Below are positions 32,865 through 41,048 of a stretch of DNA of 64,000 nt, piece by piece. The position numbers were made by a program, and so were the translations under genes. Below the pieces are notes generated by a model, which saw only the letters and a program-made list of their open reading frames with translations, was not told the origin of the DNA and searched no databases. Every line of letters begins with the position of its first letter. Position 1 is the stretch's first letter. Location: positions 1-64,000 of the forward strand of contig JAAETI010000145.1 in assembly GCA_024228555.1 (NCBI GenBank), written 5' to 3'. Source of the stretch: a bacterium. Its GTDB lineage: Bacteria; Actinomycetota; Acidimicrobiia; Spongiisociales; UBA5794.

Positions 32865-34085
32865 TCACACCGGGCTGCTTGAGATACCTTCGTACAGTTC
32901 CAGCATCCGAGATACTGTCACATCCCACGAGAACCGCTCGGAGTGAGCCACGGCACCTGCGCTCAACTCGGCGGCAAAGAAAGGGTCGTCGAGAACGCGG
33001 TCCAAAGCGTTGGCGTAGTCGGCAGGCTCATGTCCGCTGACCAGGAGTCCCGACGTGCCATCCTCGATGATGTAGGGGAGACCTCCGACCGCTGCTGCAA
33101 TCACGGGAACCCCGCATGATTGAGCCTCGGCGGCCACGAGGCCAAAGCTCTCAGATCGTGAGGGCATGATCACCGCATCAGCTGCTTGGTAGAACACCGC
33201 GAGTCGGTCGCGTGGGACCGGAGGAATGAAGTGGACACGGTCGGCGACGCCAAGCTTCTCCGCCTGTTCTTCGAGTCGCGTCATTTCGGCCGGACCTGCC
33301 GACCCGCTTGGGCCACCGATGGCGACTAGCTGAACCGACTTGTTGGCGACAAGACTGATGGCATCGATAGCTATGTCCAGACCTTTTAGCGGTTGGATCC
33401 TCCCGGCGAACAGGACAATTGGTCCTCCACTCAGTCCCGTCCAGAGTCGAGCTGCCTCCTTGTCCCCTGGAGCGAAGACATCGTGCCGAATCCCAGGTGG
33501 TGAGGTACACAGGCGGGCCGGATCCGCCGCGTAATGCTCCATGAGGTCCTCGAATTCGTACGGAGTCGAGGCGACAACACAATCTGATCGTGCAATGACC
33601 TCTTCCTCGGTCAGAGTGCGGATCGTTCCCTCAGGGGCTTGATCGGGTCGTCGAGTGAGGTCCTTGACCCGACCCAGAGTGTGGAAGGAATTCGCCAGCG
33701 GCAGATTCAGCTTCTCCTTGAGGAGGACGCCGGCCCATCCCGATAGCCAGTAGTGGCTGTGGATGATGTCGTATTGCTCGTCGCTCTGATTGATCCAAGC
33801 AAGGGCGGCTTCTGCAAACTCACCGACAAGGCTGGGCAGCCGGCTGATGGGGAGGCTGTGCTTGGGCCCAGCCTTGACGTGCACCACCCGGAACCCCTGG
33901 GTGACTTCGACAACTTCGGGGGTGGTTTCGTTGCTGCGTCGTGTGAACACAACCACATCGACTCCGGAAGCCGCCATGGCGCGACCCAGCTCGAGCAGGT
34001 AGACGTTCATGCCGCCGGCGTCTCCGCTGCCGGGCTGCTGCAGGGGGCAACTGTGCAATGACAGATAGGCAACGCGGCCGATCAC
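32865..34085 (-). CDS. mshA: MshA-like glycosyltransferase (mycothiol synthesis)
   Basis: A 406-aa GT-B, family-4 glycosyltransferase. The N-terminal loop P-G-S-G-D-A-G-G-M-N-V-Y is characteristic of MshA, which transfers GlcNAc from UDP-GlcNAc to inositol-1-phosphate in the first step of mycothiol synthesis. The nucleotide-sugar site E-S-F-G-L-V-A-A-E-A-Q-S-C-G-V-P and F-A-G-R-I-Q-P-L-K-G are also present. The GTG start overlaps the upstream GNAT gene by 4 bp, making it the last gene of the rsiG-asparaginase-GNAT-mshA set. Related family-4 enzymes use other acceptors, so the acceptor is inferred. Confidence 0.85.
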   Translation of the reverse strand: MIGRVAYLSLHSCPLQQPGSGDAGGMNVYLLELGRAMAASGVDVVVFTRRSNETTPEVVEVTQGFRVVHVKAGPKHSLPISRLPSLVGEFAEAALAWINQSDEQYDIIHSHYWLSGWAGVLLKEKLNLPLANSFHTLGRVKDLTRRPDQAPEGTIRTLTEEEVIARSDCVVASTPYEFEDLMEHYAADPARLCTSPPGIRHDVFAPGDKEAARLWTGLSGGPIVLFAGRIQPLKGLDIAIDAISLVANKSVQLVAIGGPSGSAGPAEMTRLEEQAEKLGVADRVHFIPPVPRDRLAVFYQAADAVIMPSRSESFGLVAAEAQSCGVPVIAAAVGGLPYIIEDGTSGLLVSGHEPADYANALDRVLDDPFFAAELSAGAVAHSERFSWDVTVSRMLELYEGISSSPV

Positions 34086-34993
34086 TCTGGCTTCCCCTTG
34101 GTTGCCGTAACCGCAAACAAGGGTCGCGGTGCGGCACCAAGCCGGAACTTGTATGCCTCGCCGCCTTTGAGGAAGTCGAACACCTGCTTCTCCTCGGCAA
34201 TCGAGCGCTCGATGAGATGTGACAACACCACGTTGCCCGGTGACAGGTTCCTCAGCTCTGGCTTAAAAGCACTGTTGTAGAGATAGAACCCGGCCTCATC
34301 CTCGAAGGAGAAGATTGCCGCGGCCGGCCGGCCGCTTCCGTCGACGAGGACATCGATGACGCCGCCTGCATCAGTGTGGAGCCCAAGGAAGAACTGCTCC
34401 ATCCCCTCGGTCATGAACGTGCCTTTGACGCCATCGGATTGACGGTGGAGTGAGGCGAAGAGAGCTACGGCCTCCGTTCCGCTGCGTCGTTCGATTCGAG
34501 CTGCTCCCAGTTCCGCATCGAACTTCCGGCGTTTGCGGCGCAGCTCGTGGCGTTCCTTCTTCACAAGGCCCGCGAGGTAGTCGTCAAAGGTATCCGGCAG
34601 CTCGAGCACTGCAGTGACGGCGTGCTCGGCTATGGCGGGCTCGAGTTCCGCATCGCGAAGAGCGGTTGCCACGGCAGCCGCAGATTCCTCGGGCATGCTG
34701 TCGAGATGGATCTCCGTGGCGTCGGGTAGGTCGGCGACAACGCCGACAAGGGCAGTGGCGGTCCCGAGTGGCGAGTGATAATCGGTGAGGTCACCCTCGC
34801 CTGCAAACTCCAGTCGATTGTCGTTGAGGGTGAGGGGGAGAAGGCTGTCATCTGCGATTGCCAGTATCAAGGCTCCGGAGCCGCGATGGTTCCACCAGGT
34901 CTCGAGCCAGCGGCGGCCGGGGAAGGGGCCAACGAGGGGAGAGACGGTAGGCAGGTCGAAAGCTTCTGTTGACCAGTTCGGATGGATGAGCAT
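34082..34993 (-). CDS. FemAB/CelD-like GNAT acyltransferase
   Basis: 303 aa from the ATG at 34993. A half-domain with W-L-E-T-W-W-N-H-R is followed by a GNAT-fold block: K-K-E-R-H-E-L-R-R-K-R-R-K, F-Y-L-Y-N-S-A-F and F-D-F-L-K-G-G-E-A-Y-K-F. This matches the GNAT/FemAB group used in cell-wall and exopolysaccharide acylation. The acyl donor and acceptor are unknown. It sits between asparaginase and mshA, with a 13-bp gap to the former and an overlap with the latter. A longer frame upstream would overlap asparaginase and is a shadow. Confidence 0.75.
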   Translation of the reverse strand: MLIHPNWSTEAFDLPTVSPLVGPFPGRRWLETWWNHRGSGALILAIADDSLLPLTLNDNRLEFAGEGDLTDYHSPLGTATALVGVVADLPDATEIHLDSMPEESAAAVATALRDAELEPAIAEHAVTAVLELPDTFDDYLAGLVKKERHELRRKRRKFDAELGAARIERRSGTEAVALFASLHRQSDGVKGTFMTEGMEQFFLGLHTDAGGVIDVLVDGSGRPAAAIFSFEDEAGFYLYNSAFKPELRNLSPGNVVLSHLIERSIAEEKQVFDFLKGGEAYKFRLGAAPRPLFAVTATKGKPE

Positions 34994-35006
34994 TTTTTCT
35001 TCGTTC

Positions 35007-35939
35007 TCAGGCTTTGGTGGGTTCGATGGTGCCGACCTGTTTGCTGCCCCCGAGGACGGGAATGCGGGCGACGTCGACCAGCGCTTCTTCCGCTGCCTGC
35101 GACAACAACCCGACCCGTCTGATTGCCTCCAGCAACCCGACGATCGCGATGTCGACATTACCTTCGTGGCTTTTTGCGGCGACTCCGATGCCGTTGCGTC
35201 CCGCCGCGATCAATCCTTGTGCTCCACCCTTGACCGGGCCACCCCACCATGCCGCAAACTTGCCCTCGTTCAGTGTGTTGCTCGAAACCAGCGCAGGGAA
35301 TCGCTTCATGGCAAGCGCGACGTCCACAAAACGCTTCTCGGACGAGAGCTTGCTGAACGACCGCGCCAATCCGGTCAATTCACCGCGTGGGGTTGGAGCC
35401 CCGCAGCCGTCGACGCCAACTGGTTCCGGGGCGACGCCGGTCACCTCATGAACCAGCGCGGCCACCCTCTGCTGGATGGGGTGGGACGGTTCCAGATAGG
35501 TCTTTGTGGGCCATCCGGCGGAGACGGAGGCTGCCAACCAACCGCTGTGCTTTCCTGAACAGTTGTTGAACAAGCGGGTTGGTCGGCGTTCTCCGCGAAT
35601 CAATTGCAGATCCTTGGCTCCCTGATCGCGTGGCCAAGCCGGAGGGCAGCGCAGATCGGCCACGGTCAACCCGGCTCCGGTGAGGTTGGCCTCGACAAGT
35701 CCGAGATGGAGCGGGTACCCGCCGTGGCTGGAGCAGGTGATCGCAAGCTGCTCAGGAACCAGATCGACACCGGCCTCACGAGAGATGGTGGTCTGGAAGG
35801 GTTTGATCGCGGAGCGATAGAAGAAAGTGAGACCGGGCTGACCCCATGTGCCAATTACCCGGCTATCACTGTCAACGATAACGACGGAGACATCGTGAGT
35901 AGATTCGACCTGCCCCGATCGAATGGTCGCAATCTGCAC
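35007..35939 (-). CDS. L-asparaginase II-family amidohydrolase
   Basis: 310 aa of the asparaginase family first described in Rhizobium (PF06089), distinct from the E. coli type. Recognised blocks are R-S-A-I-K-P-F-Q, C-S-S-H-G-G-Y-P-L-H, N-N-C-S-G-K-H-S-G-W-L and G-V-D-G-C-G-A-P-T, which hold the Ser/Lys/Cys residues of the active site. It hydrolyses asparagine to aspartate and ammonia in the cytoplasm. The GTG start overlaps the rsiG-like stop by one base (TAGTG), so the two are translationally coupled. Confidence 0.85.
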   Translation of the reverse strand: MQIATIRSGQVESTHDVSVVIVDSDSRVIGTWGQPGLTFFYRSAIKPFQTTISREAGVDLVPEQLAITCSSHGGYPLHLGLVEANLTGAGLTVADLRCPPAWPRDQGAKDLQLIRGERRPTRLFNNCSGKHSGWLAASVSAGWPTKTYLEPSHPIQQRVAALVHEVTGVAPEPVGVDGCGAPTPRGELTGLARSFSKLSSEKRFVDVALAMKRFPALVSSNTLNEGKFAAWWGGPVKGGAQGLIAAGRNGIGVAAKSHEGNVDIAIVGLLEAIRRVGLLSQAAEEALVDVARIPVLGGSKQVGTIEPTKA

Positions 35940-36481
35940 TACTGCTCGAGCAACTCGTTGACCGAGGCCAATCCGTCTCGATAGCGGCGGGCAACCTCGC
36001 CGGTCAGTTGCTCGAGGACGTCATAAACGTTGCGACGCTGTTCGGAGATTCTCGCCTCGGCTTCGGTCAGTATCAACTGGATCTTTTCGAGCTCTGGCGT
36101 CTCGAGATCGGGAAGGTGGGTAAGGAAGTCGTCGCCGAGCACCTTGTCGATTGGTCGCCGTCCCTCGAAAGGAACATCTGGGAGTTCGACCGGGAGCGAC
36201 TTCGGGACCAAGAAGTGTGATGGTCCGTCGGCTGAACCGTCAGAAAGAATATCGGGCAACGCCTCGATGAGAGTGCGGGTCTCTTCGCCACTGCGCCTGC
36301 GCAGTTCGAACGCGAGCAAGTCCATGCGTCCATGCAGCAGCCTGCGGTAGTAGGAGAGCTCTGCGTCGAGGTCGTCGCAGATACCCCGTCGGCTACGGAG
36401 ATCATCCAGCGGGATCTCGTCGATTCCCGAGACGAACTCGGGGTCGAGTACTTGATCAATGCGACGGCGATGCTGCTTCAG
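35939..36481 (-). CDS. RsiG-like anti-sigma family protein with a CTG start
   Basis: About 180 aa. The reading frame has no ATG, GTG or TTG before residue 53, yet the part upstream of that ATG (36325) is clearly coding: I-D-Q-V-L-D-P-E-F-V-S-G and L-S-Y-Y-R-R-L-L-H-G-R-M-D. CTG at 36481, seven bases after GAAAGG, fits best; ATT is a weaker option. RsiG binds the flagellar/sporulation sigma factor WhiG with c-di-GMP through two E-x3-S-x2-R-x3-Q-x3-D motifs. Here these read D-x3-S-x2-R-x3-H-x3-D and E-x3-S-x2-R-x3-Y-x3-E, so ligand binding may differ. It leads the operon ending in mshA. Confidence 0.75.
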   Translation of the reverse strand: MKQHRRRIDQVLDPEFVSGIDEIPLDDLRSRRGICDDLDAELSYYRRLLHGRMDLLAFELRRRSGEETRTLIEALPDILSDGSADGPSHFLVPKSLPVELPDVPFEGRRPIDKVLGDDFLTHLPDLETPELEKIQLILTEAEARISEQRRNVYDVLEQLTGEVARRYRDGLASVNELLEQ

Positions 36482-36547
36482 GGTATGGCCTTTCTACTTC
36501 TGTACTTGAGGGTAACAGTCCAGCTAGACAGGGCTGTCGGCCTCGAG

Positions 36548-37654
36548 CTAGCAGGCTGCGGCCAGTGTTGGGTAAGGATTGACGGCACTGCCGTGGCCGG
36601 GGTGGAGTTGGAAGTGGAGATGGTCGGCACCGCCATAGGCGTTGCCGGTGTTGCCAACATATCCGATGATCGTGCCGCGGGTCACGTACGATCCGGCTGA
36701 AAGACCCGCTGCTCGGGAGTCCAGGTGGGCGTAGTAGTAGCTGGCGCCGCTTCCCTTGAGCCAAATGGTGATCCCGCCGAGACCGCCGTTGCGGAAGCGA
36801 AGAGTTCCGTCGGTGACTGCCTGGACCGGGACCCCCTTGTTGGCGAACATGTCGGTTCCCTTGTGAGTGCGGCCTCCGGAACGGGGATTCCCCCAGTCGT
36901 TGCTGAAGCTGACGCTACCGGCGACGGGACAGATGAAATCGGGAATTGTGCCTGCAGGGAGACCACCGGCGGCACCACTCTTCTTGGCGGCCTCGGCAAT
37001 CTTGCGGGCCCGTTCAGCGGCCTCCCATGCCCGAACCTCAGTTGCGTACTCAGACTTGGCTTTCTGATAGAGGTCTTCGGCGGTGGCGGTGAGCTCATCG
37101 AGGTTTCCGACGAGGTTTGCTTGCTGCTCTTCGAGCTCGGTGATCTCGGCCCTGTCTTCGTCAAGCGTTGCTGTCTGTCGGAGCAGGTCGCGGGTGATCG
37201 CATCGAGACGGTCGAGGGTTGCGGTTCCCTTGTCGGCGGCTCGGTTGATTATGTGCTGTGCGGTGAGGATGTCTTGGATATTGGAGGCGTCGAGAGCGGA
37301 GTCGAGTGAGCTGCTCCCGCTATTGATATAGGAGTTGACCACAAGTGATTGGGCGGTGGAACGCAGGTCTGCGATGTTCTCTTCGTCCTCGTCGATGCGG
37401 CCCTCCATACGCCCGATTCGGTATTCCAGGTCGGACAGCTGCCCCTCGAGTTCCACTAAGACAAAGATGGCATCGTCAAGCTCGGCCTTGGCCGCGATGT
37501 ACTCCTCGTAGGCGTTTTCCTTGGATTCCTTGGCATCTTCTATAGCATCAGTTTGCGCAGCCGCAGTGACCGGAACAAGGCCAAGGACTGTGATAGCGAG
37601 AACTGGAAGAATCGCGCGGAAGCGTCGCATATATCCCATGATCGGCATAAGCAT
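36548..37654 (-). CDS. Secreted M23 peptidase with coiled-coil (EnvC/NlpD type)
   Basis: 368 aa from ATG 37654 (AAGGCG upstream). A signal peptide ends at A-A-A-Q, then comes a long coiled coil (about residues 35-230) rich in E, A and L, and a C-terminal LytM/M23 domain. The zinc motifs H-K-G-T-D and H-L-H-F are complete, so the endopeptidase should be active, unlike the degenerate EnvC regulators. Such proteins cut peptidoglycan cross-links during growth or division. It is close to the divergent crcB (46 bp) and stands upstream of the rsiG-like operon. Confidence 0.9.
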   Translation of the reverse strand: MLMPIMGYMRRFRAILPVLAITVLGLVPVTAAAQTDAIEDAKESKENAYEEYIAAKAELDDAIFVLVELEGQLSDLEYRIGRMEGRIDEDEENIADLRSTAQSLVVNSYINSGSSSLDSALDASNIQDILTAQHIINRAADKGTATLDRLDAITRDLLRQTATLDEDRAEITELEEQQANLVGNLDELTATAEDLYQKAKSEYATEVRAWEAAERARKIAEAAKKSGAAGGLPAGTIPDFICPVAGSVSFSNDWGNPRSGGRTHKGTDMFANKGVPVQAVTDGTLRFRNGGLGGITIWLKGSGASYYYAHLDSRAAGLSAGSYVTRGTIIGYVGNTGNAYGGADHLHFQLHPGHGSAVNPYPTLAAAC

Positions 37655-37700
37655 AGTTGCGCCTTGAGGGTTATTCGCCAACCCGCATCCGTCGCAGCCT

Positions 37701-38084
37701 ATGCTCCGGCCCGTGGTCAAGGATGTTCTCTGGGTCGGAGCCGGTGGGGCTGTCGGTAGTGCACTGCGCTACCTGGTTTGGCGTGCGGTTGGTACCTCGG
37801 GTGGATTTCCCTGGGCGACGCTGTTTGTGAACATCACCGGCAGCTTTGTGCTCGGCTTGTTGGCGGGTCTCTATGCGGGAAGGGTGGGGCCGACGATGCG
37901 CTTGGCGCTGTTCTTCGGATTGCTCGGTGGGTACACGACCTTCTCGACCTTCACCTCCGAGACGGTGGTGCTGGCCAGAACAGGCTCAGCGGCGTTGGCA
38001 TTTGGCAACGTTGCGGTTTCCGTGGTGGTTGGTGTGGCGGCCGCGTTCATCGGTGTGCTGCTCGGCGAGCAACTCAGTAGCTGA
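37701..38084 (+). CDS. crcB: Fluoride channel CrcB/Fluc
   Basis: A 127-aa, four-helix membrane protein with the CrcB signatures G-A-G-G-A-V-G-S-A-L-R-Y, W-A-T-L-F-V-N-I-T-G-S-F and G-G-Y-T-T-F-S-T-F. The N, F and T/S residues of these motifs line the fluoride pore and bind the central sodium ion. It exports fluoride as a dual-topology dimer. Only one gene is present, so it should form a homodimer. It converges on the MoaD-fusion gene with 13 bp between. Confidence 0.93.
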   Translation: MLRPVVKDVLWVGAGGAVGSALRYLVWRAVGTSGGFPWATLFVNITGSFVLGLLAGLYAGRVGPTMRLALFFGLLGGYTTFSTFTSETVVLARTGSAALAFGNVAVSVVVGVAAAFIGVLLGEQLSS

Positions 38085-38097
38085 CCAACCGAACGGC

Positions 38098-39087
38098 CTA
38101 GGCGAAGATCCAGATAGCAGCCCAAAACGCCGACACCCCAAGAACGGCAGCGTCGAACATCGTGAGCAGACCGGGGGCGCGTGCCGTGTGGATCACAGAG
38201 CCGGTCCGCATCAAAGAGCCATACGCTCGACCGGCGATGAGGCCCGCGGCGCTGGCTGCGGCGGCCAGGATCATCGTGGTCAGTGTCAGTGTCTCTGCAG
38301 CGAGGCCACTGATTACGCCGGCAATAACCGCACCGAGAACCATGCCGAGATTGGGGTCGAGACCGCCGACTTCTCCACCCGACTGTTGTACGCCCCATGC
38401 GGCAAACCCCGCCGATGCGGCAATTGCGATGGCCGCGATCACCATGGGGATCGAGTAGATGTGAGTCATCGTCAGTGCCCCGGTTGCCAAGGACGAACCG
38501 ATCGCAAGAGCCATTGCTACAGCCACGGCTCGGGTCGAACGCTGCGTCGGGTCGAGGACACTCCAGGCGAGCGTGATCATGATGGCGATTGCCATACCGC
38601 CGGCAAAGCCCGCCGCACCCCAGGTATACGCACCGTTGGCGGTTGCCGTTGCGCCGATCATCAGCGGAATGGGATTGACGGAGATGGAGCGCAGTCGGAG
38701 GACGTCGGTTGTGTCCCAGAGCCAGGCGAGTGCGGTGCCGACGACAACGAAGACGAAGGTTGGCGTGCTGACAAGATTGGAGATCACCAGGGCTGCCAGG
38801 AGGGCGACTACCAGGAGACCGCCGGAGCCGTCCATGGTTCGTGCCGCCAGTGCACCACCGGATACAGGCGGGATCAGTGCGATCTCATCGTGATCGGAAA
38901 CTGGCGTCGAGGGTTCGGCCGGATCTCCGTTCAACCAGACCTTGGCGATCGACATGCCTCGGGCGAAGTCGGTTCCGTAGGCAGCCTGCGCCGCATCGAG
39001 AACGTCCTGGACGGTATTCCCAGGGAAGTCAGCTTTTGCAGTGCCGGCGCTCTCTCTCAGGTTCGCAAAAAGACGAAGGTGCGCCAT
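38098..39087 (-). CDS. MoaD/ThiS-like domain fused to a polytopic membrane domain
   Basis: 329 aa. Residues 1-78 form a MoaD-type beta-grasp domain (A-H-L-R-L-F-A-N-L-R-E, V-W-L-N-G-D-P, H-D-E-I-A-L-I-P-P-V-S-G-G). The terminal G-G at 77-78, normally free for adenylation and sulfur loading, runs straight into A-L-A-A-R and a domain of about 8-9 membrane helices with T/S/G-rich loops. Either the protein is cut after G-G or the domain is a non-sulfur partner. The membrane part faintly resembles phosphatidate cytidylyltransferase-type proteins, but I cannot name it. No molybdopterin genes are adjacent. Confidence 0.8.
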   Translation of the reverse strand: MAHLRLFANLRESAGTAKADFPGNTVQDVLDAAQAAYGTDFARGMSIAKVWLNGDPAEPSTPVSDHDEIALIPPVSGGALAARTMDGSGGLLVVALLAALVISNLVSTPTFVFVVVGTALAWLWDTTDVLRLRSISVNPIPLMIGATATANGAYTWGAAGFAGGMAIAIMITLAWSVLDPTQRSTRAVAVAMALAIGSSLATGALTMTHIYSIPMVIAAIAIAASAGFAAWGVQQSGGEVGGLDPNLGMVLGAVIAGVISGLAAETLTLTTMILAAAASAAGLIAGRAYGSLMRTGSVIHTARAPGLLTMFDAAVLGVSAFWAAIWIFA

Positions 39088-39115
39088 CAGCGAGCAACGT
39101 TGTTATTGGGCAGAC

Positions 39116-39156
39116 AAGTCACGGTCCGCAGCGTAGCCGCTGACGGACCGTGACTT
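39116..39156 (-). terminator. Long hairpin downstream of the PAS-LuxR gene
   Basis: A 13-bp stem (AAGTCACGGTCCG with CGGACCGTGACTT) continues inward as CAGCG/CGCTG with a 4-base loop. It follows the regulator stop by 12 bases on the minus strand. Confidence 0.7.
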
Positions 39157-39168
39157 GATGTAGCCTCC

Positions 39169-39885
39169 CTACGAAGCGACGGAACTGGAGTGCAGCCTGT
39201 CGACTAGTTCCGCCTGCGAGTGCACACCGAGCTTGCGGAATATGGACTTGAGGTGGTTGCGCACCGTGTGTTCGCTGACCTCTAGAAGCTCTGCGATGGA
39301 CACAACTCTGTGGCCCTGCAACAACTGGGTGACAACATCACGCTCGCGCCGTGACAGCAGGTCCAGATCGGGGTGGGTCGGAACGGTGTCGGCAGTCGCC
39401 CCGCTGCCACCGATCCCAAAGCGACCGAGTTCATCCGAGATGCGGCGCATCATTGCCTCGAGTTCGCGACGTCGCGGGTCTTGAACAACCCTGACCTCGC
39501 TCGGTGAGGGACTGAAGATCCACAGCAAGGCGGCCGAAGGGCCCGTACCGTTGTGCATCGGAATGATCTTGGTTTGAGTTGGGATCGACTCGCCATCGAG
39601 GCTCATCAGGTTCCAGCTCACAGATTGAGGTCGACGCGGGATCCGACCGTTGAGTGATCGAGTTATGAAACGCCGATAGTCATTCTGATGGGGGAGACCA
39701 ACCCATCCAGGGGCGTCTTCACCCAGGGACGGGTCGCAAGCTTTGGCTCCCACCATGTCGTCGAGCGCTGGGTTCGAATATGAGCAGCGACCGTTTTCGT
39801 CGGTGATGAGCACACCATCGCTCATCGCTTCAAGAAGCTCCTGCAGCGGCACTACCACTGTGCCCATACCGTTTCGTGCTGTCAT
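39169..39885 (-). CDS. PAS-domain LuxR-type transcriptional regulator
   Basis: 238 aa. Residues ~10-130 form a PAS sensor (L-L-E-A-M-S-D-G-V-L-I-T-D-E-N-G). Residues ~170-235 form a LuxR/FixJ helix-turn-helix (L-S-R-R-E-R-D-V-V, S-I-A-E-L-L-E-V-S-E-H-T-V-R-N-H-L-K-S-I-F-R-K-L). There is no receiver domain, so it probably senses its signal directly through PAS, for example a flavin, haem or small ligand; none can be read from sequence. Its targets are unknown. It is transcribed alone, with a strong hairpin downstream. Confidence 0.85.
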   Translation of the reverse strand: MTARNGMGTVVVPLQELLEAMSDGVLITDENGRCSYSNPALDDMVGAKACDPSLGEDAPGWVGLPHQNDYRRFITRSLNGRIPRRPQSVSWNLMSLDGESIPTQTKIIPMHNGTGPSAALLWIFSPSPSEVRVVQDPRRRELEAMMRRISDELGRFGIGGSGATADTVPTHPDLDLLSRRERDVVTQLLQGHRVVSIAELLEVSEHTVRNHLKSIFRKLGVHSQAELVDRLHSSSVAS

Positions 39886-40143
39886 TGGCTCAACCCCTGC
39901 TCACGCAAGCAAAATATCTTCATCGAAAACCCCCTGAGTTTTCCCTCTATTAGCCCTGGTCCGTTGGCTTCCTGGCGAGGCGTTGCCAACAGCTACGACA
40001 GTACCGCCAAGCGGGCATGCCCGGTAGGAGGGTTTATCGTGACTCAGCATGGACTAGTCATTTTCGTGGTCGGGCAAATACGTTGGGTGGCCAATTACGG
40101 GCAACGCGACGGGATTTGACCGGTATTGCCTACCCTGCGTTGT

Positions 40144-41040
40144 ATGGCTGTGGATGAAATTCAGATTGTCGAAGTCGGCGCCCGAGATGGATTGCAGAAC
40201 GAAGATGTCGCTGTCTCCACCGTTGACAAGCTGCAGTTGATCGCAAAGGTGACCGCCGCCGGAGCGAAGCGGGTCGAGGTCGCTTCGTTCGTCCACCCGA
40301 AATTGGTGCCACAAATGGCAGACGCCGAGCAGATCGTTGCCGGTCTCGAGGCGAGCTCGTCGCTCTCACGGATCGGGCTGGTTCTCAACGGGCGTGGACT
40401 CGATCGAGCGTTGAGAACCGGTGTTGAGGAAATCAACTTTGTTGTCGGGGCCAGCGAAGGTTTCAGCCAGGCCAACCAACGTATCTCAGTGGCAAACGCC
40501 ATGGCCTCGATCGAAGAGATGCTGCCGCTCGTCGACGACCGCAAGACGACGGTGACGATCTCGGTTGCGTTCGGCTGCCCGTACGATGGCGAGGTGCCGG
40601 TCGGCTCGGTGGTGGAGTTGGCGCAGCGAGCCATGGCGGCCGGCGCCGATGAGGTCGCTCTTGGCGACACGATTGGTGTGGCCACGCCGGGGGACGTGAC
40701 CGAGACAACGGCAGCGGTCGCAACGGTGGTAGATGTCGGCAAGTTGCGCTGTCACTTTCACGACACCCGCAACACGGGTGTTGCCAATGTCGTAGCCGCG
40801 GTCAACGCGGGGGTGCAGACCGTCGACGCCTCGGTCGGCGGGACCGGCGGTTGTCCTTATGCCCCGAACGCCACAGGGAATGTCGCCACAGAAGATGTTG
40901 TCTACACCTTGCACCGGATGGGTTACAAGACCGGCATAGATCTCGACGCAATGATTGCGGCCGGTCACTGGCTGGGGGAGAAGCTCGGCAGGACCTTGCC
41001 TTCTGCGCTCGGACGCGCCGGTGGGTGGCCGAGCGCGTAG
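40144..41040 (+). CDS. Hydroxymethylglutaryl-CoA lyase
   Basis: 298 aa from ATG 40144. Family blocks are E-V-G-A-R-D-G-L-Q-N-E (catalytic Asp and Arg), H-F-H-D-T-R-N-T-G (metal-binding His pair), and the flexible loop G-G-T-G-G-C-P-Y-A-P with its catalytic Cys and N-A-T-G-N. It splits HMG-CoA to acetoacetate and acetyl-CoA in leucine breakdown. No other leucine catabolic genes are adjacent. No clear ribosome site precedes the ATG, so translation may be leaderless. A six-residue longer start at 40126 is possible. Confidence 0.92.
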   Translation: MAVDEIQIVEVGARDGLQNEDVAVSTVDKLQLIAKVTAAGAKRVEVASFVHPKLVPQMADAEQIVAGLEASSSLSRIGLVLNGRGLDRALRTGVEEINFVVGASEGFSQANQRISVANAMASIEEMLPLVDDRKTTVTISVAFGCPYDGEVPVGSVVELAQRAMAAGADEVALGDTIGVATPGDVTETTAAVATVVDVGKLRCHFHDTRNTGVANVVAAVNAGVQTVDASVGGTGGCPYAPNATGNVATEDVVYTLHRMGYKTGIDLDAMIAAGHWLGEKLGRTLPSALGRAGGWPSA

Positions 41041-41048
41041 AGATCTGA

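Noticed and set aside
37846-39153. Long plus-strand frame opposite the MoaD-fusion gene
   Set aside because: Its peptide has no domain or hydrophobic pattern, and it mirrors two better-supported genes (crcB and the fusion).
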